Below, piece after piece: positions 42,658 to 51,046 of a stretch of DNA of 64,000 nt. Under the pieces are notes generated by a model that worked only from the letters and a program-made list of their open reading frames with translations, did no database searches and was not told the origin of the DNA. Every line of letters begins with the position of its first letter. The first letter of the stretch is position 1. The translations under genes were made by a program, and so were the position numbers. Source of the stretch: Streptomyces echinoruber (lineage in GTDB: Bacteria > Actinomycetota > Actinomycetes > Streptomycetales > Streptomycetaceae); assembly GCF_014651135.1 (NCBI RefSeq), contig NZ_BMWH01000010.1, positions 121,145 to 185,144 of the forward strand, given 5' to 3'.

Positions 42658-44849
42658 CAGACAATACGGACAACCAGGCGGACGAGCCGCTCAAAGCCCT
42701 GGCGCCCGTCAGTCATGGCAACGACCTCTCGGGAGTGGTGTACGGGCCCAGCGTGCAGGCCCACCAGATCCACGGTGGCATCACCTTCCAGGTCCAGCCG
42801 CCGCCCGCCCCAGGACCCGACGTCCGGCCGGACGAAGTTCCGCCGGTGCTCTTCGACTTCATCAACCGCACCGAGGAACTGGCACGGCTGAACGCCCTGT
42901 TCGGCGACCACAGCGAAGCCTCCGCCAGGCGGGTCGGTCTCGGACTGGTCTACGGGCTGCGCGGTGTCGGCAAGACCTCGATGATCAGCTACTGGGCGGA
43001 ACACGGACGGCGCCTGTTCCCGGACGGCCAGATCTACGTCGACTTCGACACCCTGGGCGGCCGGTCCGGTGGAGGAGACGTCTCCGAGGCCGCGCGGCAC
43101 TGCCTGCGAGCCCTCGGTGTCGGCGAGCCGGCCATTCCGTCCTCGCTGGAGGAGCGTGTGGCGATGTTCCGCTCCTGCTCGGCGCGGCGGCGGTTACTGG
43201 TGGTGCTCGACAACGTGAGGCACCCCGGCCAGGTCAGGGCGCTCCTTCCCAAAGGGCCCGGCAGCGTGCTGCTGGCCACCAGTCATGCCCGGCTGGGAGA
43301 ACTGATCATGCTGGGCGCCAAGTTGCTGGAGCTTCCGCCCTTCGACAGGGCCAGCGGGCTGCGCCTGCTCGCCGCATGGTGCGGCGAAGAGCAGATCCAC
43401 ACGGACCGGTCGGCTGCCGAGCGCGTCGTCGACCTGTGCTGCGGCCTGCCCGAGGCCCTGAGCGTACTGGCGGCACGTCTGCAGACGACGCCGGGGCTGA
43501 CCGTGACACGACTGGCGGACGAACTGGCGGACGAGACGCGTCGGCTCGCCGGGATGTCCCTGGGGGAGGAGCATTCGGTGTCCGCCGTATTCGACCTCAC
43601 GTACCGCGAACTGCCGCCGGACGCCGCCCGTATGTACCGCCTGGCGGCATGGATCCCCGGGCGCGCCTTCGACACTGGCACGGCCGCAGCGGCCGCCGGC
43701 CTCGCACCCGGGACGGCCCAAGCTCTGCTGCGCACGCTGGAGAAGACCCGTCTCCTCGACAAAGCGATGCCCGACGGCCGTTACCGCTTCCACGATCTCG
43801 TACGCCTGCACGCGCGGCAACGGGCCGAGGAGGAGGAACCGGACGGCGCACGGCAGGGCGTGATCCACCGTGTGGTCAGGCACTACCTCGCGCTCACTGC
43901 TTTCGCCGACCGCGCTGTGCGACAGGACCGGCTGCGCATCGCCGACCTGACCGACCTGCTGCGCGGTGCGGCGGATCCCTTCGCCTCCGTCGGCGGCCCG
44001 GCCCCACTGGACTGGCTGGAGGCCGAGCACCGCACCCTCCTCGACGTGCTGCGCGCGGCATGGGAGGCCGGTCTCGCCACCGAAGTGTGGCAGCTGGCCG
44101 AGGCGTTCACCGTTCTCTTCCTCCACCACCGGCATCTCGCCATCTGGCGGGAGTCCCTGGAACTGGGAGCGCGGGCGGCGGCACGGTGCGTGGAACCCGC
44201 GGCCGAGGGCCGGCTGCGCAGCCTGCTGTCACGACCGCTGATGGACCTGGGGGAGTTCGACACCGCTCGTGCGGAGCTGGAGCGTGCCGCGGCCTGCGCC
44301 GAGGTCTCGGGCCACCTCGTGCTGCAGGCATCGGTGCAGGAGTTCCTCGGCCGGTACTGGGAACACTGCGACATCGACCGGGCGATCGCCTCCTACCAGC
44401 GGTCCGTCGAACTCAACATCGAGGCCGGTGAGCGGCGTGGTGCTGCCATCGCCGCCTACTTCCTCGGATGCGCCCAGGACGCCCGCGGCGACCATGCCGC
44501 AGCGCTGGACACTCTGCTGCAGGCCCGCCGCAGGCTGCTGGCCGTCGCGGACGCGAGGATGGCGGCACGGGCCACACTCGCCATCGGCGTCGCCTACGAC
44601 CATCTCGGCCGTCCGGCTGAGGCGATCGACGCCCTGAGCGAAGCGGCCGAGATGCTCAGGGCGCAAAAGGCCGCGCACTACGAGGCACAAGCCCTCCTCG
44701 CCCTGGCGGACATCGAGGAACGGACGGGAGCGGAACGAGCAGCGGTACGCGCCCACTTGACACGCGCCTGGGAGATCTACACGCAGGAGGGCAATCCGGC
44801 CGCGGACCGGGTGCGGGAGCGTTTGGACGGCCGGTACGGGACCGAATGA
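42654..44849 (+). CDS. NLR-like protein: N-terminal amyloid motif, NB-ARC ATPase, TPR repeats
   Basis: A 731-residue STAND protein. Residues 23-45 carry the motif NDLSGVVYGPSVQA...GGITF, matching the C-terminus of the preceding gene product. The NB-ARC domain begins at FDFINRTEELARLNALFG; P-loop GLRGVGKTS is at 101-109, Walker B is RRLLVVLDNVRH, and LCCGLPEALSVLAARL is the GLPxA motif. A winged-helix region leads to C-terminal TPR-like repeats from about residue 470, the likely sensor. Model: ligand binding to the TPRs oligomerises the ATPase and clusters the motif, which templates the effector. It is translationally coupled to the effector gene and convergent with a GT-B-like gene. Confidence 0.9.
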   Translation: MTDNTDNQADEPLKALAPVSHGNDLSGVVYGPSVQAHQIHGGITFQVQPPPAPGPDVRPDEVPPVLFDFINRTEELARLNALFGDHSEASARRVGLGLVYGLRGVGKTSMISYWAEHGRRLFPDGQIYVDFDTLGGRSGGGDVSEAARHCLRALGVGEPAIPSSLEERVAMFRSCSARRRLLVVLDNVRHPGQVRALLPKGPGSVLLATSHARLGELIMLGAKLLELPPFDRASGLRLLAAWCGEEQIHTDRSAAERVVDLCCGLPEALSVLAARLQTTPGLTVTRLADELADETRRLAGMSLGEEHSVSAVFDLTYRELPPDAARMYRLAAWIPGRAFDTGTAAAAAGLAPGTAQALLRTLEKTRLLDKAMPDGRYRFHDLVRLHARQRAEEEEPDGARQGVIHRVVRHYLALTAFADRAVRQDRLRIADLTDLLRGAADPFASVGGPAPLDWLEAEHRTLLDVLRAAWEAGLATEVWQLAEAFTVLFLHHRHLAIWRESLELGARAAARCVEPAAEGRLRSLLSRPLMDLGEFDTARAELERAAACAEVSGHLVLQASVQEFLGRYWEHCDIDRAIASYQRSVELNIEAGERRGAAIAAYFLGCAQDARGDHAAALDTLLQARRRLLAVADARMAARATLAIGVAYDHLGRPAEAIDALSEAAEMLRAQKAAHYEAQALLALADIEERTGAERAAVRAHLTRAWEIYTQEGNPAADRVRERLDGRYGTE

Positions 44850-44869
44850 GACCCGGCGGTCTCATTCGG
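44842..44869. terminator. Hairpin containing both convergent stop codons
   Basis: CCGAATGAGACC and GGTCTCATTCGG form a perfect 12-bp stem with the loop CGGC. The left arm contains the TGA of the NB-ARC gene and the right arm the TGA (TCA) of the convergent GT-B-like gene. It probably terminates both transcripts. Confidence 0.7.
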
Positions 44870-46661
44870 CATCCGCAGTCAGCCGCCCGGAACTGGAACT
44901 GGGACTGGGACTGGAACTGGGACTGGGACTGGGACGGATGATGACCTCGCCCTCCTCCAGATGCCCGAGGCGCAGCGTGACGGCACCAACCAGCGGCCGG
45001 CCCGCGCGCAGTCTGGTGTAGACGGCCGCCGCCAGCAGGCAGGGGTCGGTGAAGTGCCCGGTACCCACCGCCTCCACGACACGGCCGTCGCGCAGTCCCA
45101 CAAGGCCGCCCCCGTCGGGGAGGGACACGGCGGCGAGAAGACTTCCCGGGAACCTGGCCAGCGTGTCGTGAACCCAACTCTGCGCGGAGACGACCGTCCG
45201 TATCGGCCTGCGACGGACGATCACCGACGCGCTCTCGATCAGGTGGGCGTCCCGCTCCTCCTCGTCGCAGGCGAGATGGACGAAGGTGCCCGGTGCCTCC
45301 CGCGCGGTCGGGCACACCGCCGCGGGGAAACGGCACAGGGAAATGATCGCGTCCTCCGCGACGTCGGCGCCTGGTGGCCGTGGCCGTGGCCGTGGCCGTG
45401 GCCGTGCCGGTGGTTCTCCCGTCTCGACCGAGGTGACCACGAGCCAGGAAGTGACCTGTTGTGGTCGTCGTTCGAACCGCTGGGGCGGCAACGCCCGCGG
45501 TGGTGCGGCCGGCGGCTCCGGAAGCCGCAGCAAGCGGTACAGCACCGTGCGGAGCCGAGGCAGAGCCTGCCCCGGCTCCGCGAACGCCTGTTCACGGATG
45601 TCAACGTACCGGTCGGGCACGTGGGAGCGGACGGCCGCCTCGATCTGGTCGCGCAGTCCGCCGCGCGGATCGAGGCGTGGTGCGGCGTCTCCGAGGGCGG
45701 CGATGGCCGTGCCCGGTACGGCGTCGGTACCGAACGCCGCAAGGAGAACGGGCTTGCCCAAAGCCGCCCCGTACAAAGTCACGGAACCGTGGTCGCCGAC
45801 GACCACCGAGGCCGCGGCCAGTACCGGCCGCCAGGCGTGCACCGGCGGAACCAGCAACAGCCCGGCTTCGAGCGCCGCCGCCTGAAGCGTGCGGATCTGC
45901 CAAGAGCCGTGTGCCGCCCAGACATTGGGATGAATGATCGCTGCCACGCGGTACTCGTCGTACGGCAACTCGGCCAGCAGGCGCTCCGCGATGTCAGGAG
46001 TTCGGCCCAGCAACGATGTGGGCCCCCACGTCGAACTGAGAACCACCAACTGCTGCCCGTCGGCGACGCCCAGCGCGCGCCGATAGGATTCCATGTGCTC
46101 GAGACCGGCCCGCAGTTCGTCAAAGCAGGGATCCCCCACCAGCAACGTACGGCCGGCGGTCTTCGGGTGCGCAAGGAGCAGCTGTCCCTCCTGGTCCGGG
46201 TGGGAGAGAGCCAACCAGGCACGCCCCGTCTCCAGCAGGGAATCGGGCACGACTCCCGACAGCCGCTGGCGCGAAGAGCGGGAGTCGGGCACGAACTTGT
46301 GGAAGCCGACGCCGTGCGGCAGGACCAGCACCGGGCACCCGTTTTCCGGCACGTCGATGTTCTCACTGGCCGTCAGGATCAGGTCCGGGGAGATGCTGCC
46401 CAGCTGACTCCAGGGCATGACCCGGCATCCGGCATCGTGCAGGAGATCCAGAACACCGTCGTTGAAGGCGGATGTGGGATCGTAGGCGAAGACGACGGTC
46501 ACCCGCCGGTCGCCGCGTACCAGTGCGGGCAGACATTCCAGAACACGTGCCGTGGAAGTGACCGTACGCGCGGCGACGACCAGCGTCCTCTCCCCATGAA
46601 ACGTGCTCCAGCGCTCGGCATCTTGACCGACGGGAACCCGAAGGGGCCGGCTACCGTTCAC
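44862..46661 (-). CDS. GT-B-like (CDP-glycerol glycerophosphotransferase-like) protein, paralogue 1
   Basis: A 599-residue protein with a GT-B-type pattern: an N-terminal Rossmann half (ERTLVVAARTVTSTARVLECLPALV), VLVLPHGVGFHKFVP, VVLSSTWGPTSLLGR, AIIHPNVWAAHG and VVVGDHGSVTLYGAALGKP, the last like the donor-binding motif of CDP-glycerol transferases and epimerase-like enzymes. Substrate and true activity are unknown. A Pro-Arg repeat (RPRPRPRPRP) near residue 420 and a Ser-Pro repeat near the C-terminus come from in-frame hexamer repeats. It shares its architecture with 54437-56278, and each is convergent with an NB-ARC/TPR gene. The GTG start overlaps the stop of a reading frame through the 7-bp repeat. 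Confidence 0.75.
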   Translation of the reverse strand: MNGSRPLRVPVGQDAERWSTFHGERTLVVAARTVTSTARVLECLPALVRGDRRVTVVFAYDPTSAFNDGVLDLLHDAGCRVMPWSQLGSISPDLILTASENIDVPENGCPVLVLPHGVGFHKFVPDSRSSRQRLSGVVPDSLLETGRAWLALSHPDQEGQLLLAHPKTAGRTLLVGDPCFDELRAGLEHMESYRRALGVADGQQLVVLSSTWGPTSLLGRTPDIAERLLAELPYDEYRVAAIIHPNVWAAHGSWQIRTLQAAALEAGLLLVPPVHAWRPVLAAASVVVGDHGSVTLYGAALGKPVLLAAFGTDAVPGTAIAALGDAAPRLDPRGGLRDQIEAAVRSHVPDRYVDIREQAFAEPGQALPRLRTVLYRLLRLPEPPAAPPRALPPQRFERRPQQVTSWLVVTSVETGEPPARPRPRPRPRPPGADVAEDAIISLCRFPAAVCPTAREAPGTFVHLACDEEERDAHLIESASVIVRRRPIRTVVSAQSWVHDTLARFPGSLLAAVSLPDGGGLVGLRDGRVVEAVGTGHFTDPCLLAAAVYTRLRAGRPLVGAVTLRLGHLEEGEVIIRPSPSPSSSPSPSSSSGRLTADAE

Positions 46662-46697
46662 GGCCGCCCCAGCACAACAGCTCGCAATGGCCGCCTA

Positions 46698-46830
46698 GCT
46701 CGCGGCTCGCGGCTCGCGGCTCGCGGCTCGCGGCTCGCGGCTCGCGGCTCGCGGCTCGCGGCTCGCGGCTCGCGGCTCGCGGCTCGCGGCTCGCGGCTCG
46801 CGGCTCGCGGCTCGCGGCTCGCGGCTCGCG
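46698..46830. repeat. 7-bp tandem repeat, 19 copies of GCTCGCG
   Basis: Exactly 133 bases of perfect GCTCGCG repeats lie 36 bases upstream of the GT-B-like gene start. On the gene's strand the unit reads CGCGAGC. Two of the three minus-strand frames stay open through it; one of them, from a TTG at 46867, ends in a TGA that overlaps the GTG start of the gene. In the gene's own frame a TAG (46695-46697) immediately follows the repeat, so an N-terminal fusion is not possible. Confidence 0.95.
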
Positions 46831-47202
46831 GCCACCGTCGATTAGCACATCCCACTTCGCTGTGCAACCTCTCACTCTTTCATCGGCCAGCGAATCGTCC
46901 GAGACGTCGTGCTTGCTCGCAGATGTGCCTGGGGGACACACCCGGTTGATCGTATCGCCGAAAGAGTGGGAGAAGGTCAGTCCACCAACGATCGGCTGTG
47001 TGGGTCCTTGGGACTGCTGCCTGGCCGCGTCCAGCGGAAACGTACTGCGTACCGTGCGGATCATCGGTGCCGATGCCGTCGTCGACTGCCGCGAAACCCT
47101 CCGCCAAGCCCTCGGTGACCGACATGGTGACGGCAGGAGCGAAGCGCGCCGTTCGGATCACGGGCGAGGCGTGGACGGCGAGGAGACGGTTACCTGCTCC
47201 TC
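46831..47202. other. Divergent intergenic region without recognised gene
   Basis: About 370 bases between the 7-bp repeat and the YihY gene, less G+C-rich than average. A minus-strand frame from an ATG at 47064 runs into the repeat, but its codon use is not Streptomyces-like. It should contain promoters for both flanking genes. Confidence 0.5.
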
Positions 47203-48303
47203 ATGACACGGCTACCTGGACTCGGACACGAAGATCAGAGCGACGACCGGCTTCAGCGGCGCGACCGAACCGGTGGGGACCCGTCCACCTGGTCAAAGGC
47301 CGGGGGCGGTGAGGAGGAGCAGTACGGCCCGGACGATCGCGTGGAGGAGGCTGCGCCGGACGCGCCGACGAAGCTGCCGAGGCGGTCGTGGGCGAAGGTG
47401 CTCAAGGGCACGCTGAAGGAGTTCAAGGACGACGAGCTGACCGACCGGGCGGCGGCGCTGACGTACTACGGGGTGCTGTCGCTGTTCCCGGCGCTGCTGG
47501 TGCTGGTCTCCCTGCTGGGCATCACCGGCAAGTCCGCCACCGACAAGGTGCTGGCCAACCTCAAGCAGCTCACCCCCGGCTCGGCCCGCGACATCATCAC
47601 GCGGGCGGTGGAGCAGTTGCAGGGCAATGCCGGCACCGGTTCCCTCGTCGCCCTCGTCAGCCTGGCGCTGGCGATATGGTCGGCCTCCGGCTATGTGGCC
47701 GCGTTCATCCGCACCGCCAACGCCGTCTACGACATGCCCGAGGGCCGGCCGGTGTGGAAGATCCTGCCGATCCGCGTCGCGGTGACGGTCGTGCTGATGG
47801 TGCTGGCGGTCATCAGCGCGCTGATCGTGGTGTTCACCGGCGGCATCGCCCAGCAGGCCGGGCAGGCACTGGGGATCGGGGACAGCGCGCTGACGGTGTG
47901 GTCGATCGCCAAGTGGCCGGTCCTGGCCGTCCTCGTCACGGTGATGATCGCGATCCTGTACTGGACCAGTCCGAATGCCAAGGTGAAGGGCTTCAGGTGG
48001 GTCACGCCGGGCAGTTTCCTGGCGCTGATGATCTGGCTGATCGCCTCGGCCGGGTTCGCGTTCTACGTGACCAACTTCGCTTCCTACAACAAGACCTACG
48101 GCACCATGGCCGGCGTCATCGTCTTCCTGGTGTGGCTGTGGATCAGCAACCTGGCGATCCTGCTGGGCCTGGAGTTCGACGCCGAGACCATCCGCCAGCG
48201 GGCCGTCGCCGGCGGACTGCCGCCCGAGGCCGAGCCCTACACCCGGCCCCGCGACACCAGGAAGTGGGACGAGGAGGACCGGCGCCGCATGGACGAGGCG
48301 TGA
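47203..48303 (+). CDS. YihY/virulence factor BrkB family membrane protein
   Basis: A 366-residue inner-membrane protein with six membrane helices. Family marks are FKDDELTDRAAALTYYGVLSLFPALLVLVSLLG (given as the known first block), WSASGYVAAFIRTANAVYD, WTSPNAKVKGFRWVTPGSFLA and the ending LAILLGLEFDAETIRQRAVAGG. Despite the old name RNase BN, the family has no established enzyme activity; an envelope or transport role is likely. The N-terminal 55 residues are a charged, disordered extension. No clear ribosome binding site precedes the ATG at 47203. A second, broken copy of its C-terminus lies at 58583-58684. Confidence 0.88.
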   Translation: MTRLPGLGHEDQSDDRLQRRDRTGGDPSTWSKAGGGEEEQYGPDDRVEEAAPDAPTKLPRRSWAKVLKGTLKEFKDDELTDRAAALTYYGVLSLFPALLVLVSLLGITGKSATDKVLANLKQLTPGSARDIITRAVEQLQGNAGTGSLVALVSLALAIWSASGYVAAFIRTANAVYDMPEGRPVWKILPIRVAVTVVLMVLAVISALIVVFTGGIAQQAGQALGIGDSALTVWSIAKWPVLAVLVTVMIAILYWTSPNAKVKGFRWVTPGSFLALMIWLIASAGFAFYVTNFASYNKTYGTMAGVIVFLVWLWISNLAILLGLEFDAETIRQRAVAGGLPPEAEPYTRPRDTRKWDEEDRRRMDEA

Positions 48304-48354
48304 ACCCGTTTCCCGCCGGGATCACGGGCGCGGGCCCCTGCCCTCGGGATGCCT

Positions 48355-48540
48355 CGGTGTCCATGAACGTGGCGGGGTGGGCGGCACGGCCGCAAGGCCG
48401 CCGTCGCCGGGCCGGGTGCGGTGGCGGTGGCGCAGCTGGTGTCCAACGGCGTGTGCAAGCAGCCGGCGCACCGTCCGCGACCGCCCAAGGAGTCGATCCC
48501 GAACGAAGAGGTCCACGACCGTCCCGGCTCCGCAGCCCGG
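48355..48540 (+). pseudogene. PAP2-family phosphatase fragment
   Basis: The plus strand encodes GRHGRKAAVAG, then VAVAQLVSNGVCKQPAHRPRPPKES..., NEEVHDRPGS, the membrane-plus-KxxxxxxRP part of PAP2 lipid phosphatases. The following PSGH motif and the rest are missing, and the sequence turns into unrelated codons. A possible transposase-like tail (VERAFARLERGRIAELW) follows near 48539-48590, too short to assign. The remaining bases to 48753 hold no gene I can support. Confidence 0.5.
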
Positions 48541-48753
48541 TCGAGCGCGCCTTCGCCCGGCTCGAGCGAGGGCGGATCGCTGAGCTGTGGCGAGGTGCAG
48601 TTGCTGGTGACACCGAATGGCGTGCTGATGAGGAAGAACGGCCTGCGTACGGGGGCTGTCAGGCGGTTCGGTCAGGTCAGAGGCCGGGGGAGCCAGGGGC
48701 GTCATGGACGAGCCGGGTGCCGTCGGCCGTCGGGAACGTCGGCCTTCGTGATG

Positions 48754-50874
48754 TCACGGAGACGGTGCCGGGCTCGGCGTCAGGTCGACTCCGCACAGGT
48801 CGGCGAGTTCCTTCGCCACCTCGACGAGGGGTGCGTGGAGTGCGGTGAGGGCCTGACGCATCTCGGTGGACCGTTCCCACCGGCGTTCGTGCTCGACGGC
48901 GCTGGTGTTCTGCGGCCGGGTGGCCTCGTGTTCCTGGAGGGCGGGATGCCATGTGGCGAGGAAGGGACGCAGATGGTGGTTGATCAACGTGGTGGCGATG
49001 CGGGGCAGGGTCAGGGGCGCCGGGACCTCTGCCGCCACCCGGTGGAGGACTTCACGTGTGGTGGAGAAGAGGGAGTGGAGCGAGGTCAGGGCTTCCCGTA
49101 GGGACCCCTGGCCGGGGTGGAGAGGCTGAACGCCGATTCGGGTGACCAGCTCGACCTGGAGGTCGAACGCGGCGGCCCGCTCGATGGGCCCGGGGGAGGA
49201 CCGTCGGGACGCGGTCCGGCTCTTCGCCGGGAGGGCCTTCGGTGCGCTGTGGGCCGGTGGGGCGGAGGGGGCTGCGAGGGTGTGCAGAAGCGAGCGGCGG
49301 AGGTCCTCTTGCCGGGAGGTGTCCGTGTCGTGCCGGCGCACGGCACGGGCGAGCAGGGGATGGATGGTCCACGAGGCGTCCTGGAATGGTTCGGGGCGCA
49401 GGGCTCCGGAGCCGAGGAGCGCGTCCACGGCTTCCGCGACGAGGGTGGCCGACTCCCAGGGGTCGTAGGGCGGGACGGTGGAGAGGACGGCTTCCAGGGT
49501 GCGGCGCGGCAGGGGCGCCGGGCAGGCCAGCGCAAGCAGCCGCAGGACGTCGTCGACGGGCCGGTGACCGGTCAGTGGTCGGGTCAGGAGCGCAGCGGTC
49601 AGCCGGCGACGGGACGGTGCCTGGTGGGCGGGCACGGTGTGCTGGGAGGTGAGGATGTCGGTGCCGGGTGCGTGCAGCCGGTTGCGCACCTGGGTGAAAC
49701 CGCCGGCCGCTGCCAGATCGGCGAGCAGGTCCAGGGCCTGGGGATGGCCGCCGACGTCGTGGACCAGTGCGTGGGCGGCCGAGCGTTCCGCTTCGCCGCG
49801 CGGCCGGCGTTGGGAGGTGAGGAGGGCGTAGCCGGATTCGTCGGGCAGCGGCGTCACGTCGATGGTCTCGGCGAACGGTGTGTAATGCAGAGACCGGGTG
49901 GTGATCAGTGTGGAGGCCACGAGGTTCGGTGCCCGCAGCAGATGCAGTTGTTCCTCGGACAACCCGTCGGGGACACCGTCCACCACCCACAGGCACGGTG
50001 CCCCGCGCTCCCCGAGGACGACCGCCAGCCGGCTCAGCAGGCGCGGGAGCGACTGGGCGTCGGCCTCCCCGGTGAGAGTGACGACGACCGTGGCCACCTG
50101 ATCGGCGTAGGCTTCCACGGCTTGCGACGCGGTGGACGACTCGGCCGTGTGCAGGTCGAACCAGAAGATCCCGCCGGGATACGCCGGGGCGAAACGCAGT
50201 GCGTACTCCTGCGCGAGCAGCGACTTCCCGATGCCGGGCATGCCCCGCAGCTGCGCGGCACGGCCGGAGCCCGCCTGGGAGACGAGCGGGGCACGATGGC
50301 GGTGCAGCGCGGTGTGAATGCGCCACTGCTCCGCCAAGCGGTCGACGAAACGAGCCGATCCGGTGCGTGCCGGTGCCGGCAGCCACGGTACGCCGGACTC
50401 GGCCGCCGCGGCGCCCATGGTGGTGGCTAGCCCGGCGGCGTGCTCCGCGACCCGGTCCGCCAGCCGGTCCATTGCCTGGGCGGTGGTCGGCCACGGCCAG
50501 TGTCGTGCGTCCCGCAGCTCCACGGGGTGGACGTGATCCGCTGCCGGCTCCGGGTTGATCACCAAGACACGTCGCCGGGGATCGCCCTCGCGCTGCCCGG
50601 CCAGATAGGCATACGTCAGTTCCCACTGGCAGGCCCGGCGCCTGGGATAGTCAGCGGAATACAGGGCCAGCACGACCTTGGACTGGGCAAGTGCCCGGGT
50701 GATCGTGCCGGTGATGGAGGCGAAGTCGTCCACCGCCGTGTCGTCGACGAACAACCGAAGCCCACGGCCGCGCAGCGCGGAGGCCAGCAACCCCGCCTTC
50801 TGCGCGTCGGTACGGCTGTAGCTGAGGAACACGTCCCACCCGGCGGATTCCGTGCGCTCGTCCAGGCCGGACAT
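48754..50874 (-). CDS. TIR-domain NB-ARC protein with shared C-terminal domain
   Basis: A 706-residue NLR-like protein. The N-terminal TIR domain (13-140) has WDVFLSYSRTDAQKAG, LFVDDTAV and the putative NADase Glu85 in ACQWELTYAY. NB-ARC follows, with P-loop GMPGIGKSLL at 211-220, Walker B LWVVDGVPDG and a GGHPQALDLL motif. After a winged-helix-like part, residues about 571-706 form a helical tail (GSLREALTSLHSLF, LRPFLATWHPALQ) that is homologous to the tail of the neighbouring membrane protein at 51047-51790. TPR repeats are absent, so the tail may be the sensor or a docking part. ATG at 50874 follows GAGGGG. TIR NLRs in bacteria typically deplete NAD+ on activation. Confidence 0.9.
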   Translation of the reverse strand: MSGLDERTESAGWDVFLSYSRTDAQKAGLLASALRGRGLRLFVDDTAVDDFASITGTITRALAQSKVVLALYSADYPRRRACQWELTYAYLAGQREGDPRRRVLVINPEPAADHVHPVELRDARHWPWPTTAQAMDRLADRVAEHAAGLATTMGAAAAESGVPWLPAPARTGSARFVDRLAEQWRIHTALHRHRAPLVSQAGSGRAAQLRGMPGIGKSLLAQEYALRFAPAYPGGIFWFDLHTAESSTASQAVEAYADQVATVVVTLTGEADAQSLPRLLSRLAVVLGERGAPCLWVVDGVPDGLSEEQLHLLRAPNLVASTLITTRSLHYTPFAETIDVTPLPDESGYALLTSQRRPRGEAERSAAHALVHDVGGHPQALDLLADLAAAGGFTQVRNRLHAPGTDILTSQHTVPAHQAPSRRRLTAALLTRPLTGHRPVDDVLRLLALACPAPLPRRTLEAVLSTVPPYDPWESATLVAEAVDALLGSGALRPEPFQDASWTIHPLLARAVRRHDTDTSRQEDLRRSLLHTLAAPSAPPAHSAPKALPAKSRTASRRSSPGPIERAAAFDLQVELVTRIGVQPLHPGQGSLREALTSLHSLFSTTREVLHRVAAEVPAPLTLPRIATTLINHHLRPFLATWHPALQEHEATRPQNTSAVEHERRWERSTEMRQALTALHAPLVEVAKELADLCGVDLTPSPAPSP

Positions 50875-51046
50875 CAAACGACCCCTCCGCTCCCGGAAAT
50901 CCGCTCAGCTCCCCGAATCAGCCGGGGGGGGGGTGCTGCTTGACGGACATCACGCGATGCCAGGACACCGGTCAGTGGAATGAAGATCGTCACCGTTCCA
51001 TCATGCCGACACGGTCCCCGCACCGCAGGGACGGCCGCCTCAAACG

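Noticed and set aside
46651..47064. Frame coding a heptapeptide repeat protein (AASREPR)
   Set aside because: The repeated peptide is only the 7-bp DNA repeat read in frame; the upstream part lacks Streptomyces codon bias.
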